Positions 18,534 through 26,487 of a stretch of DNA of 38,539 nucleotides are shown piece by piece. The notes below the pieces were generated by a model, which did no database searches, was not told the origin of the DNA, and was given only the letters and a program-made list of their open reading frames with translations. Origin of the DNA: an uncultured Oscillospiraceae bacterium (lineage in GTDB: Bacteria > Bacillota > Clostridia > Oscillospirales > Oscillospiraceae); contig CALXDU010000012.1 in the NCBI GenBank assembly GCA_944387145.1, positions 1-38,539 on the forward strand, given 5' to 3'. Every line of letters begins with the position of its first letter. Position 1 is the stretch's first letter. A program made the translations under genes and the position numbers.

Positions 18534-18573
18534 ATGCTTACCTGTCTGTACCGGTTAAGCCGGGCAGGGGAGG

Positions 18574-19695
18574 TTACACGTCAAAGCCCTCTTCCAGAAG
18601 CTTTTCCGTTTTCCGCTCCGCTTCCAGTTTGGCTCTGGTTTTTTTCGCCGAATCGATCAGACTCAAAAATTCCGTGGACAGCACCCGGCGCATTTTTTCG
18701 TCACCGCTCAGGGCTTTTACGTAGGCATGGATATTTTTGGGCTGGAAAATGTCGATGGCATTGTCAACGCCGCCGGTACCCAGCAGGGCAAACATCACAT
18801 CCACCAGCTGGTTGCGTTCCTGGTTGGTCATTTCTGCAAACCAGGTTTTGATGGTGGTGTCCAGGAAATGGGAGCCTTCGGTGACCTCCTCTGTGGTGAG
18901 GAATTGGCTGCCCATCAGTTCCCAGGAGTAAGGATCGTGCTGCAGCAGTCCCACGGTCTTGCTGCGGATGACCGTGTAGGGTTCTTCATGTTCCAGCAGC
19001 ATGCCGATGACGGAGGATTGGGGAACGTAGGTTTTGATCCGGGGAACCATGGCAAGATATCCGGGGTCACCCATCAGATATTTGGTAAAACCCGGGCCGT
19101 CGTGATTGTATACCTGCAAAATCCGCTGCTGCACCATGGGGGAAGAACGGGCAGCGGCAAATACTGCCAGATTGCCGCCTTTGGAATGGCCCCCCAGTCG
19201 CATGGGGGCTATATACTCCTGGGCTACCGCCAGGGTATATCGCACTGCCAGCCGTTGGGCGGGGATGGTCTGCTGGAAGGTCATGTTGAAATCTTCTTTC
19301 CAGCCTACCAGGGTACTGTCGGTGCCCCGGAATGCCAGGAACATACTTCCGTCGTCCAGCAGGAAGGTAACGGCTGCAAATTGCGTCTCCTGCTCGGGAA
19401 TCAGCTGATCCTGATACATACACAAACGGACGGAACCGAACCGGACAGAGTCGGCTGCCAGACGCAGCAGCGTCAGATCGTTTTTCACCCGCACCAGGGC
19501 CTCACAGTTGTCTCCGGCGAAAAAGTCCTCAGCCGCTTCTTTCAGGGAAATGGAGACGGTGGGCTGAGATTCCACCCTGCCGCCGTAGCGGATGTAAACC
19601 AGCGCCGAGAAAATCAATGCGTCCACAGGATTCGGCGGGTCCTGGGTAAACGTCAGGTCACCACGCCAGCGTATGTAGTCCAGTATGTTTGCCAT
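18574..19695 (-). CDS. Mbeg1-like (DUF2974) alpha/beta hydrolase
   Basis: A 373-residue cytosolic protein with the lipase-like nucleophile elbow GGHSKGGNLAVFAA and an upstream strand-turn FLAFRGTDSTLVGWKEDFNM, both typical of the DUF2974/Mbeg1-like family of Clostridia. The serine in GHSKG is the probable nucleophile. The later segments VYNHDGPGF and SSVIGMLLEH fit the family. No signal peptide is present. The substrate is unknown. The ATG at 19693-19695 has an AGGTG site, and a TATACT at 19719-19724 (minus strand) could be its -10. The C-terminal 80 residues are helical and charged (KKTRAKLEAERKTEKLL). Confidence 0.82.
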   Translation of the reverse strand: MANILDYIRWRGDLTFTQDPPNPVDALIFSALVYIRYGGRVESQPTVSISLKEAAEDFFAGDNCEALVRVKNDLTLLRLAADSVRFGSVRLCMYQDQLIPEQETQFAAVTFLLDDGSMFLAFRGTDSTLVGWKEDFNMTFQQTIPAQRLAVRYTLAVAQEYIAPMRLGGHSKGGNLAVFAAARSSPMVQQRILQVYNHDGPGFTKYLMGDPGYLAMVPRIKTYVPQSSVIGMLLEHEEPYTVIRSKTVGLLQHDPYSWELMGSQFLTTEEVTEGSHFLDTTIKTWFAEMTNQERNQLVDVMFALLGTGGVDNAIDIFQPKNIHAYVKALSGDEKMRRVLSTEFLSLIDSAKKTRAKLEAERKTEKLLEEGFDV

Positions 19696-19807
19696 GAAGG
19701 ACACCTCCCAACAAAACCAGTATAGCACGCAATTGTGAACATCTCTACACCTTTTCAAAAATACCGGGACTTCTTTTCAAAAGCCCAGCCGATATTGCTT
19801 CCTCCGG

Positions 19808-19836
19808 TTGACAAAAAAAGTCGTCAAAGGTAAAAT
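19808..19836 (+). promoter_or_regulatory. Sigma-A promoter of the HD protein gene
   Basis: TTGACA (19808-19813), 17 bp, TAAAAT (19831-19836). The transcript starts some 25 nt before the ATG, and an AGGAGG ribosome site follows. Confidence 0.8.
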
Positions 19837-19868
19837 GATTCCATATTTTGATACAGGAGGCGCATTTC

Positions 19869-20447
19869 ATGGAACTGACAAGAGAGCAGGCTCTGGGCCT
19901 GCTGCAAAAGTATAACAAAGAACCCTTTCACATTCAGCACGCCCTGACGGTGGAAGGGGTTATGGCCTGGTTTGCCCGGGAGATGGGAGAGGACGAAACC
20001 TTCTGGAGCCTGTGCGGACTGCTGCATGATGTGGATTTTGAGCAATACCCGGACCAGCACTGCAAGAAAGCTCCCGAACTTTTGGCCGAGGTGAATGCCA
20101 GCGAGGAAATGGTTCACGCCATCTGCTCCCATGGCTATGGCCTGTGCAGCGATGTGGAGCCGGTTCACCAGATGGAAAAGGTGCTCTTTGCGGTGGATGA
20201 ACTGACCGGTCTGATTGGTGCTGCCGCCCGGATGCGCCCCAGCAAAAGCGTGATGGATATGGAGCTGTCCTCCCTGAAAAAGAAGTTCAAGGACAAGAAG
20301 TTCGCCGCCGGCTGCTCCCGGGACGTGATTCAGGAAGGAGCCCAGCGGCTGGGCTGGAGCCTGGACGAGCTGCTGGAAAAGACGATTCTCGCCATGCGCA
20401 GCTGTGAAGCTTCCGTATCCGCAGAACTGGAGCGGCTTTGCCCCTGA
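19869..20447 (+). CDS. HD-domain phosphohydrolase
   Basis: A 192-residue soluble protein of the HD superfamily. The metal-binding histidines and the HD pair are seen in NKEPFHIQHALTVEGVM, CGLLHDVDFEQYPDQH and AICSHGYG, with a later conserved aspartate in FAVDELTGLI. These are the features of the small HDIG-type proteins that Firmicutes carry in several copies. The substrate is unknown; nucleotides or phosphorylated metabolites are usual for the superfamily. It has its own consensus promoter and an AGGAGG site 8 nt before ATG. It is transcribed alone, convergent with the Na/Pi cotransporter. Confidence 0.85.
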   Translation: MELTREQALGLLQKYNKEPFHIQHALTVEGVMAWFAREMGEDETFWSLCGLLHDVDFEQYPDQHCKKAPELLAEVNASEEMVHAICSHGYGLCSDVEPVHQMEKVLFAVDELTGLIGAAARMRPSKSVMDMELSSLKKKFKDKKFAAGCSRDVIQEGAQRLGWSLDELLEKTILAMRSCEASVSAELERLCP

Positions 20448-20465
20448 GCGCCAAACAAAAAACGC

Positions 20466-20499
20466 ACCCCCGGAAATCCGTCCAGGATTTTCCGGGGGT
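20466..20499 (-). terminator. Terminator of the Na/Pi cotransporter gene
   Basis: A 14-bp stem with one bulged T (ACCCCCGGAAATCC with its complement, loop GTCCA) lies 8 bp beyond the stop codon. It is followed on the minus strand by GCGTTTTTTG. It also lies 18 bp after the HD gene and may serve both. Confidence 0.85.
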
Positions 20500-20506
20500 A
20501 AATGCA

Positions 20507-22309
20507 TTATACCAGTTCTCGCAGGGGCTTGATATATTGACGGCGGCGGCGTTCCTTCTCTGCCATGTAAGCAGCGTCGTTGCCGGCGTGAATTTCCCGC
20601 AGATAGTCATAGTGATTTTGCAGGATCTCTTCGTTGTTTCTTGCCAGCATCATCACGGCGATGGAGGAGCACTGGTCGGAGGTACGCTCCAGATAGGTCA
20701 GCGTCTCCATAAACACCAATCCGGCTCCCACGGAACAAGCACCGGTTTTCAGCCGCTTGGTATGCCGGTCACGGAGAATCATCACCATATCGTCAATGGT
20801 TTCTTCCAGTGGTTCAATGGCCTTGGCAGCTTCGTTATCGCCCTTGGCAAAGGCATCGACGGTGATGGTCAGAATTTCCGTAACGGCGGAGCAGATCAGG
20901 TGCAGTTCCTTCTTGGCTGTCTCGGAGAAAGTGGTGCCTTCCGACTGCAGCCGCTGGGCCAGTTCCACCAAATTGGTGGCGTAGTCACCAATGCGTTCAA
21001 AATTGGGAACCGTCTGCATCAGCATGTCCAGCTGACGATCATCCCACTCGGTTTCCACGTTCTTGGCCAGACCAATCAGGAACCGGTCTGCATGGTCGGT
21101 AAACTGATCGATCACGTCTTCGTCCTCGTCAACCTGGGCAACCAGCACCGGGTCGTATTTGGAAAGAATCCGACAGCCCCGTTCGAAGTTTGTCTTGGCA
21201 ATGGTGCCCATGGCAGCCACGGCCTTTACGGTCTCGGAAACGGCTACGGCAGGGGAGATATACAGCTTTTCGTCCAGGGTGTGCAGTTCCGGATGGCGAT
21301 CTTTGCCGGGCTTGTCATCATGCACCAGCAGCATGGACAGCTTCACCAGAACATCGGCAAAGGGAATCAGCACAATGGCGGTAATCAGGTTGAAAACGGT
21401 TTGGAAGTTGGCAATGTTGCCGCTGTCCACAGCGCGGACCCAGAAGTCCTGACCGAATACGGAAAGGCGCTGCAAAACATTCATAACCACCAGGAACAAA
21501 ATGGTGCCGATGGTATTGAAAGCGATGTGCACAACGCCAGTGCGCTTGGCATCTTTGGAAGAACCGATGGAACAGACCAAAGCCGTGGTCACACAGGTAC
21601 CCAGGTTGATGCCCATAATGATGGGATAGGCCATGGCAAAGGTGATGCCGGAACCGGGCACGGAAGCAACGGTCTGCAGCATACCCACCGTAGCAGAGGA
21701 GCTCTGCACAATGACGGTCAGCACCAGACCGAACAAAATGCCCAGCAGGGGATTCTGCAGGAATTCCACAAAGGCCACAAAAGCATCGGTGCCGATCAGC
21801 GGCCGGACACCGTCGGTCATCAGGCTCAGACCCACAAACAGCACGCCGAAGCCCACAAAAATGTCACCAATGGTTTTGGAGGACTTGGACTTGATGAACA
21901 TCAGCAAGATGATGCCAATCACCAACGCAATGGGAGCCAGCGTGTCCGTATCAAAAAGCATCAGCATCAGATTGTCACCGGCCTCAATGGAGGAAAGACG
22001 GATAATCTGTGCGGTGACCGTCGTGCCGATGTTGGCACCCATGACAATGGATACGGCCTGTCTCAGATTCAGTACTCCCGCGCCGATCAGGGCCACGGTC
22101 AGGACGATGGTTGCGGTGGAACTTTGAATGACTGCGGTAACCAAAGCGCCGGTGAGAACACCAATGACCACATTACCGGTTACTTTCTCCAGAACCCGCT
22201 TCAGCGCGGCTCCGGAACTGTTCTTCAGTCCGTCACCCATGACCTCAATGCCGTAGAGGAACATGGCCAGACCGCCCAAAAGTTGGATAATGGCTCTAAA
22301 GATCTCCAT
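20507..22309 (-). CDS. Na+/Pi cotransporter with PhoU-like C-terminus
   Basis: A 600-residue inner membrane protein of the NptA/YjbB type. The first ~330 residues hold the two QSSxxT repeats of the family (AVIQSSTATIVLTVALIGAG and VIVQSSSATVGMLQT), plus the MGANIGTT and GINLGTCVTT motifs. The last ~220 residues form helical PhoU-like repeats (ERIGDYATNLVELAQRL, YLERTSDQCSSIAVMM). It would take up or release phosphate with Na+. The start ATG at 22307-22309 has a GGAG site 9 nt upstream, and an in-frame TTG lies five codons earlier. It may use a sodium gradient, which fits the Na+-type ATP synthase c subunit in this window. Confidence 0.93.
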   Translation of the reverse strand: MEIFRAIIQLLGGLAMFLYGIEVMGDGLKNSSGAALKRVLEKVTGNVVIGVLTGALVTAVIQSSTATIVLTVALIGAGVLNLRQAVSIVMGANIGTTVTAQIIRLSSIEAGDNLMLMLFDTDTLAPIALVIGIILLMFIKSKSSKTIGDIFVGFGVLFVGLSLMTDGVRPLIGTDAFVAFVEFLQNPLLGILFGLVLTVIVQSSSATVGMLQTVASVPGSGITFAMAYPIIMGINLGTCVTTALVCSIGSSKDAKRTGVVHIAFNTIGTILFLVVMNVLQRLSVFGQDFWVRAVDSGNIANFQTVFNLITAIVLIPFADVLVKLSMLLVHDDKPGKDRHPELHTLDEKLYISPAVAVSETVKAVAAMGTIAKTNFERGCRILSKYDPVLVAQVDEDEDVIDQFTDHADRFLIGLAKNVETEWDDRQLDMLMQTVPNFERIGDYATNLVELAQRLQSEGTTFSETAKKELHLICSAVTEILTITVDAFAKGDNEAAKAIEPLEETIDDMVMILRDRHTKRLKTGACSVGAGLVFMETLTYLERTSDQCSSIAVMMLARNNEEILQNHYDYLREIHAGNDAAYMAEKERRRRQYIKPLRELV

Positions 22310-22341
22310 ATGATGATACTCCAATCGTCATTTCCAGGATC

Positions 22342-22390
22342 GCCCGAACCGGGCATAGTACCATTATAGGGAATTTTCGGAGAAAAGTAC
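22342..22390 (-). promoter_or_regulatory. Promoter region of the Na/Pi cotransporter gene
   Basis: A consensus TATAAT (22363-22368, minus strand) lies about 54 bp before the start codon. The -35 position 17 bp upstream (TGTACT) is poor, so an activator may be needed. A small hairpin GCCCG-AAC-CGGGC (22342-22354) falls at the start of the transcript. Confidence 0.5.
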
Positions 22391-22450
22391 AGTGACAAAA
22401 TACGAGTAAATTTTACAAAAACTTTACATGGATTTTATCAAAAGCACCAA

Positions 22451-22888
22451 TTATTTTCCGGTGGAGCCAAATCCGCCGCAGTTTCTGGCGGTTTCGGACA
22501 GTTCGGAAACCTCCTGATAGGCCGGAGTCAGCACCGGGGTGATGATGAATTGGGCAATCCGGTCGCCGCTGTGGATGGTCTGGGGCAGCGAGCCGTGGTT
22601 GTGCAGGGCTACGGTGATTTCTCCCCGGTAGTCACTGTCCACCACGCCGACTTTGTTGGCCGGTGCCAGTCCCTGCTTGCAGGCAAGACCGCTGCGGGCA
22701 TAGACCAGTCCTGCACAGCCCTGGGGGACTTCCAGCGCAATGCCGGTGGGAAGAAAGGCTGTCTGACCGGGCTGGATGGTCACCGGCTGTGCCAGACAGG
22801 CGTACAAATCGGCGCCGGCAGCACCGGCGGTGCCATAGGTGGGAAGCTTGGCTTCCGGGGATAACCGTTTTACATGAATGGGTTCCAT
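22451..22888 (-). CDS. dut: dUTP diphosphatase
   Basis: Trimeric dUTPase that hydrolyses dUTP to dUMP and pyrophosphate, keeping uracil out of DNA and feeding dTMP synthesis. The 145-residue protein has all five motifs: GTAGAAGADLYA, ARSGLACKQGL, GVVDSDYRGEI with the catalytic aspartate, SGDRIAQFII and the C-terminal arm CGGFGSTGK. Its ATG immediately follows the nrdG stop (TAAATG), so translation is likely coupled. The pairing with a dNTP-synthesis activator makes metabolic sense. Confidence 0.96.
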   Translation of the reverse strand: MEPIHVKRLSPEAKLPTYGTAGAAGADLYACLAQPVTIQPGQTAFLPTGIALEVPQGCAGLVYARSGLACKQGLAPANKVGVVDSDYRGEITVALHNHGSLPQTIHSGDRIAQFIITPVLTPAYQEVSELSETARNCGGFGSTGK

Positions 22889-23428
22889 TTACTGCATTCC
22901 TTTCTTATCGCCTTGCCAATCCTGCCACAGAACGATGTTTCCGGCAGCCAGGGAGGCAGGCACGTCAATCAGCCGCTGATTTTTCGATCCCCGGAAACGC
23001 AGGGACAGATTCTTCTGCGCTTCGATAAAAGGACCGTCCACCAGCACATCCAGATAACTCAGATACTCCCGGGTATCGCCCAGACGCCCGGACAGAATAT
23101 CCCGGTCAAACAGATATCCGGAAAACGCCCAGATGCTTTTTTGGGGCAGCTCCCGTTTTACCTGCCGCAGCAGCTGCACGATGGCGCCCTGGTTTTCCGG
23201 CTCGAAGGGTTCGCCTCCCAGCAAAGTCAGTCCCCGGATATAGTCCGGGCGGAGCATCTGCACAATTTTGTCCATGACCTCCTGGGTAAAGGGCTGGCCG
23301 TAGTGAAAATCCCAGGCCACCTCATTGAAGCAGCCCGGACACCGATGGGTGCAGCCGGAAACAAACAAACTGACCCGGACTCCGGGGCCGTTGGCAATAT
23401 CACAATTTTTAATGGCAGCGTAGTTCAT
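22889..23428 (-). CDS. nrdG: Anaerobic ribonucleotide reductase activating protein
   Basis: Radical-SAM activase that generates the glycyl radical of the class III ribonucleotide reductase NrdD. The 179-residue protein has the iron-sulfur cluster motif C-x3-C-x2-C in GCTHRCPGCFNEVAWDF, the family N-terminus MNYAAIKNCDIANGPGVRVSLFVSG and the SAM-binding GLTLLGGEPFEP. The start at 23426-23428 is set by the family. nrdD is not in the window. The frame is open further upstream but without homology. It is the first gene of an nrdG-dut unit with its own promoter. Confidence 0.95.
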   Translation of the reverse strand: MNYAAIKNCDIANGPGVRVSLFVSGCTHRCPGCFNEVAWDFHYGQPFTQEVMDKIVQMLRPDYIRGLTLLGGEPFEPENQGAIVQLLRQVKRELPQKSIWAFSGYLFDRDILSGRLGDTREYLSYLDVLVDGPFIEAQKNLSLRFRGSKNQRLIDVPASLAAGNIVLWQDWQGDKKGMQ

Positions 23429-23478
23429 AGGTATTCTCCTGATTCTCCGCAGACAGATTTTGCGGATGTTACCCGGAC

Positions 23479-23507
23479 AGTATACCATAGCCCTGCAGGG
23501 AATGCAA
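23479..23507 (-). promoter_or_regulatory. Promoter of nrdG-dut
   Basis: TTGCAT (23502-23507, minus strand), 17 bp, TATACT (23479-23484). The -10 matches five of six positions and the -35 four. It sits between the terminator of the upstream permease and nrdG. Confidence 0.65.
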
Positions 23508-23525
23508 CGCCGGGAAAACATGGAA

Positions 23526-23554
23526 CTGCCCGCCGCAGAAAGTGCGGCGGGCAG
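23526..23554 (-). terminator. Terminator of the AI-2E family permease gene
   Basis: A perfect 12-bp stem (CTGCCCGCCGCA with its complement; 5-nt loop) lies 10 bp after the stop codon, followed on the minus strand by TTCCATGTTTTCC. The T-rich part is interrupted, so termination may be partial and let nrdG-dut be read from upstream. Confidence 0.75.
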
Positions 23555-23564
23555 CAGAATGTAC

Positions 23565-24758
23565 TCATTTTTCGTCGGGGTAATCGGCTTTGTAGTGTTC
23601 CCAGAGATGGATCTGGTCTTTTTTGTCCAGTCCCCGACGGACCAGTTTTTTGACAACATCGTAAAATACGGCAAAAGCAGGCACACACACCAACATTCCT
23701 GCGACACCCCACAGGCCGCCGAACAGCACGATGGCGAACAGAACCCAGAAACTGGAAAGGCCTGTCCGGTCGCCCAGAATCTTGGGGCCGATTACGTTGC
23801 CGTCCAGCTGCTGCAGTCCCAGCACAAACAGGGCAAACCACAGACCCTTGATGGGGTCCTCAATCATAATCAGCAGGGTAGAGGGAATGGCGCCGATGAA
23901 GGGACCGAAGAAGGGGATCACGTTGGTGATTCCCACAAAGGCGGAGACCAACAGCGCATTGGGGAACCGGAAAATCACACAGCCAATGTAGCAGAGCAGA
24001 CCGATGATTGCCGAATCCACCAGCTTTCCGTCGATGAACCCGCCAAACATCCGATCCACAAAGGCCACTTCGTTCAGGAAGAGGTCTGCCCACCGGGGAG
24101 GAAGGGTGCTGCGGATAATGAGCACGCTTTGCCGGGCAAACTTTTTCCGGCTGGCCAGCAGATAGCATGCCACAATCAGACCAATGAGCATGTTGTACAG
24201 GAAGAGCAAAATCTTATATACACTGGAACTCAGGCTGCTGATGAGATTGGTAACATAAGGGGTCAAAATGTTTCGGCCCCAGGTTTCCACTTCGGAGTAC
24301 AGCGTGTTGTATATCTGATTGGCCATCTGTACCAGTTCTTCATCTTCTCCAAAGGTAGCCCTTGCCCAGTCCAGGAAGGCATTGACCTTTGCCGGAAGCG
24401 TGTCCCATAGTGACATAATGCTCCGGTACAGCTGAGGAGCGATCATAATAATCAAGGCATAGACAATCAGAAGGCCGGTAACCAGGCTCAGCCCTACAGC
24501 CAGGGCATTGGACAGTTTCCGCAGACTTTTGGGCAGTGCGTTGGAGAAAAAGCGCTCATAATGGTTGCACAGCGGCCGCAGCAGATACGCCACTACGCTG
24601 CCATAGATAAAGGGAGCCAGAATCTCGGATAAGGTGCGCAGGCCGTCTCCAATGCCCCGAAAACGGTATACCGCAAAAAATACCACAATACTCAAACTGA
24701 TGGCGCCGAAAATCGCCAGCATCAGATATAAATATCGCTTTATGTACGGATCTTTCAT
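23565..24758 (-). CDS. AI-2E family membrane transporter
   Basis: A 397-residue membrane protein of the AI-2 exporter superfamily (PerM/YtvI-like), with about eight helices: two near the N-terminus (10-30, 36-62), one after the charged loop (70-92), and a cluster from about residue 205 on. The C-terminal half has GFIDGKLVDSAIIGLLCYIG, VIPFFGPFIGAIPSTLL, VLGLQQLDGNVIGPKILG and LWGVAGMLVCVPAFAVF, all typical of the family. Members export small molecules or act as Na+/H+ antiporters; the substrate here is unknown. AGGAAGTG precedes the ATG. It is the first gene of a minus-strand run ahead of nrdG. Confidence 0.9.
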   Translation of the reverse strand: MKDPYIKRYLYLMLAIFGAISLSIVVFFAVYRFRGIGDGLRTLSEILAPFIYGSVVAYLLRPLCNHYERFFSNALPKSLRKLSNALAVGLSLVTGLLIVYALIIMIAPQLYRSIMSLWDTLPAKVNAFLDWARATFGEDEELVQMANQIYNTLYSEVETWGRNILTPYVTNLISSLSSSVYKILLFLYNMLIGLIVACYLLASRKKFARQSVLIIRSTLPPRWADLFLNEVAFVDRMFGGFIDGKLVDSAIIGLLCYIGCVIFRFPNALLVSAFVGITNVIPFFGPFIGAIPSTLLIMIEDPIKGLWFALFVLGLQQLDGNVIGPKILGDRTGLSSFWVLFAIVLFGGLWGVAGMLVCVPAFAVFYDVVKKLVRRGLDKKDQIHLWEHYKADYPDEK

Positions 24759-24907
24759 GACATCACTTCCTGTGCAGAACTAAAACAAGTATATCAGGTT
24801 CAGCAGGGAGCAGTATGAATAAAGTGTGAACAATTGTTTCGGCAGTTTTTGGAAGAATTCAGGAAAAAAGTTTACAATTTTCAGGAGGAGAAACGGCTTG
24901 CCGACCC

Positions 24908-24936
24908 TTGCCATTTCCTGCGCAGATGGGTATACT
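24908..24936 (+). promoter_or_regulatory. Promoter of the Zn-peptidase/HD gene pair
   Basis: TTGCCA (24908-24913), 17 bp, TATACT (24931-24936). A small GC hairpin (GCCGG-ATAA-CCGGC, 24947-24960) lies in the untranslated leader, and an AGGAGG site follows before the ATG at 24984. Confidence 0.7.
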
Positions 24937-24983
24937 ATAAAAAATAGCCGGATAACCGGCCATGAAGACAGGAGGAACACACT

Positions 24984-25706
24984 ATGCCGTATTATTATGG
25001 CTTCGGTTTTGATCCCACGTTTTTGACATTGGTGCTTCCGTGCCTGTTGCTGTCACTGTGGGCCAGCAGCAACGTCAATTCCACCTTCCGCAAGTATTCC
25101 AAGCAGCTGTCTGTCCGGAGAATCACCGGAGCGGAAGCCGCTCAGCGGGTTCTGCGCAACAACGGCGTGCAGGGGGTGCGGATTGAACGGGTCAGCGGAA
25201 AGCTGACGGACCATTATGACCCCAGAACCAATGTGATCCGTCTTTCCCAGGATGTTTATGACAATACCTCCACCGCTGCCATCGGCGTTGCCTGCCACGA
25301 GGCAGGACATGCGGTGCAGTATGCGGTGGGATATGCCCCCATCAAGCTCAGAGCGGCCATTATCCCGGTGACCAACTTTGGCTCCCGGCTGGCCATGCCT
25401 CTGATTCTTCTGGGACTATTGTTCTCTGCCTTTGGTCAGATGGCGGAATCTCTGATTTATCTGGGCATTGCCTGCTTTGGACTGTCCCTGGTATTTCAGC
25501 TGGTGACATTGCCGGTGGAGTTCAATGCCAGCCGCCGGGCGCTGCAGGCCATTGAAGACGGAGGAATCCTGACCCCGGAAGAGCAGCAGGGAGCGAAAAA
25601 AACTCTGACCGCGGCGGCGCTGACCTATGTGGCGGCTACTGCGGTGTCTCTGGCGCAGCTGCTGCGTCTGATTGCCATTTTTGGCGGCCGGCGCCGGAAT
25701 GACTGA
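24984..25706 (+). CDS. Membrane zinc metallopeptidase (YugP/Zn_peptidase_2 family)
   Basis: A 240-residue membrane protein with the zincin motif HEAGH at residues 105-109 (VACHEAGHAVQYA), an N-terminal helix (about 12-28) and further hydrophobic helices near 122-165 and 205-235. NVIRLSQDVYDNTSTAAIGVACHEAGH and LVTLPVEFNASRRAL, which may supply the third zinc ligand, are family signatures. The function of the family is not known; the fold suggests membrane proteolysis. The start has an AGGAGG site. Its TGA overlaps the ATG of the next gene. Confidence 0.9.
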   Translation: MPYYYGFGFDPTFLTLVLPCLLLSLWASSNVNSTFRKYSKQLSVRRITGAEAAQRVLRNNGVQGVRIERVSGKLTDHYDPRTNVIRLSQDVYDNTSTAAIGVACHEAGHAVQYAVGYAPIKLRAAIIPVTNFGSRLAMPLILLGLLFSAFGQMAESLIYLGIACFGLSLVFQLVTLPVEFNASRRALQAIEDGGILTPEEQQGAKKTLTAAALTYVAATAVSLAQLLRLIAIFGGRRRND

Positions 25707-26140
25707 TGATCTACACACCGCTGACAAGCAAGGCCATGTGCTTTGCCTACCAGGCCCATCACGGGCAGCTGGATGATAATGGGGTTCCCTATATTTTCCA
25801 CCCCATCCACGTGGCGGAGCAGATGGAGGAAGAAATTTCCTGCTGCGTGGCCTTGCTTCACGATGTTTTGGAGGATACGCCGGTTACCCCTGAGGAAATG
25901 GCCCGGGAATTTCCCCAGCCGGTGGTGGAGGCGGTTTGCCTGCTGACACGACGGGAAGGGGAGGATTACCTTTCCTATATCCGCCGCATTCGGCAAAACC
26001 CGGTGGCGGTTCGGGTCAAGCTGACGGATCTTGCCCACAACCTGGATCAGACCCGCTGCCGGGGGACCGACATTTCCCCGGCCCGGCTGAAAGCCTGGAA
26101 GGAGAAGTATACTGCCGCAATGGCCATACTGACACAATAG
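25706..26140 (+). CDS. Stand-alone RelA/SpoT-type HD hydrolase (small alarmone hydrolase-like)
   Basis: A 144-residue protein consisting only of the RelA/SpoT HD domain. The metal and catalytic positions known from MESH1 and SpoT are in place: H32 in HPIHVA, H52-D53 in LLHDVLEDT, E56-D57, and D108 and N112 in VKLTDLAHNLD. No synthetase, TGS or ACT domain is attached. The likely reaction is removal of pyrophosphate from (p)ppGpp, but MESH1-type proteins can also act on NADPH. Its ATG overlaps the peptidase stop (ATGA-type arrangement), so the two are cotranslated. It ends in a hairpin that also holds the next promoter's -35 box. Confidence 0.82.
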   Translation: MIYTPLTSKAMCFAYQAHHGQLDDNGVPYIFHPIHVAEQMEEEISCCVALLHDVLEDTPVTPEEMAREFPQPVVEAVCLLTRREGEDYLSYIRRIRQNPVAVRVKLTDLAHNLDQTRCRGTDISPARLKAWKEKYTAAMAILTQ

Positions 26141-26148
26141 CCAAATTT

Positions 26149-26184
26149 TTCCGCTTCGGTATTGACAACCGAAGCGGAATTTTG
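26149..26184 (+). terminator. Terminator of the HD gene, with a -35 box in its loop
   Basis: A perfect 12-bp stem (TTCCGCTTCGGT, 26149-26160, with its complement at 26168-26179) has a 7-nt loop ATTGACA and is followed by TTTT. The loop contains the TTGACA of the abrB promoter. Confidence 0.85.
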
Positions 26185-26190
26185 TATAAT
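26162..26190 (+). promoter_or_regulatory. Consensus sigma-A promoter of abrB, nested in the terminator
   Basis: TTGACA (26162-26167), 17 bp, TATAAT (26185-26190). Both hexamers are perfect and the spacing is ideal. It should be strong unless repressed; the direct repeats GTGAAAA/GTGTGAAAA/TGTGA just downstream (26199-26220) could be an operator, perhaps for AbrB itself. Confidence 0.85.
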
Positions 26191-26243
26191 TCGCCGATGT
26201 GAAAAGTGTGAAAAATGTGATTTTCTAAGGAAGAAGGGATGCT

Positions 26244-26483
26244 ATGCCTGGAGGCAAGCACATACTCGGCAAGGGAAAGCCCCAGCGGGTTTTTGGAACA
26301 GCCAAGGTTGGCGATCGGGGGCAGATTGTGATTCCCAAGGAAGCCAGAGAACTTCTGGGCATCAAACCGGGAGACACCCTCCTGCTGGTGGGGGAAGAAG
26401 AGACGGGGCTGATTGTTTCCCGTCCGGAAGTGCTGAATGATTTGGCAACGGAAATTCTGAATACTGTGAAAAAAGAGGATTGA
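26244..26483 (+). CDS. AbrB/SpoVT-type transition-state regulator
   Basis: A 79-residue DNA-binding protein with a swapped-hairpin AbrB domain: VGDRGQIVIPKEARELLGIKPGDTLLLVGEEETGLIVSRPE, about residues 21-63. The glycine-rich basic N-terminus (MPGGKHILGKGKPQRVFG) is longer than in classic AbrB, and the C-terminus is a short helix. It sits 4 bp ahead of the PLP enzyme gene and is likely cotranscribed with it and the exporter, so it may regulate this operon. The start ATG at 26244 has an AAGGAAGAAGGG site. Confidence 0.85.
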   Translation: MPGGKHILGKGKPQRVFGTAKVGDRGQIVIPKEARELLGIKPGDTLLLVGEEETGLIVSRPEVLNDLATEILNTVKKED

Positions 26484-26487
26484 AACC

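Noticed and set aside
20438-22369. A 643-codon plus-strand open frame antisense to the Na/Pi cotransporter
   Set aside because: Shadow of a well-supported gene; low-complexity Gly/His/Gln/Asn composition.
25706-26140. Full RelA/SpoT synthetase-hydrolase
   Set aside because: The protein ends after the HD domain with a normal stop and a terminator; no synthetase sequence follows in any frame.
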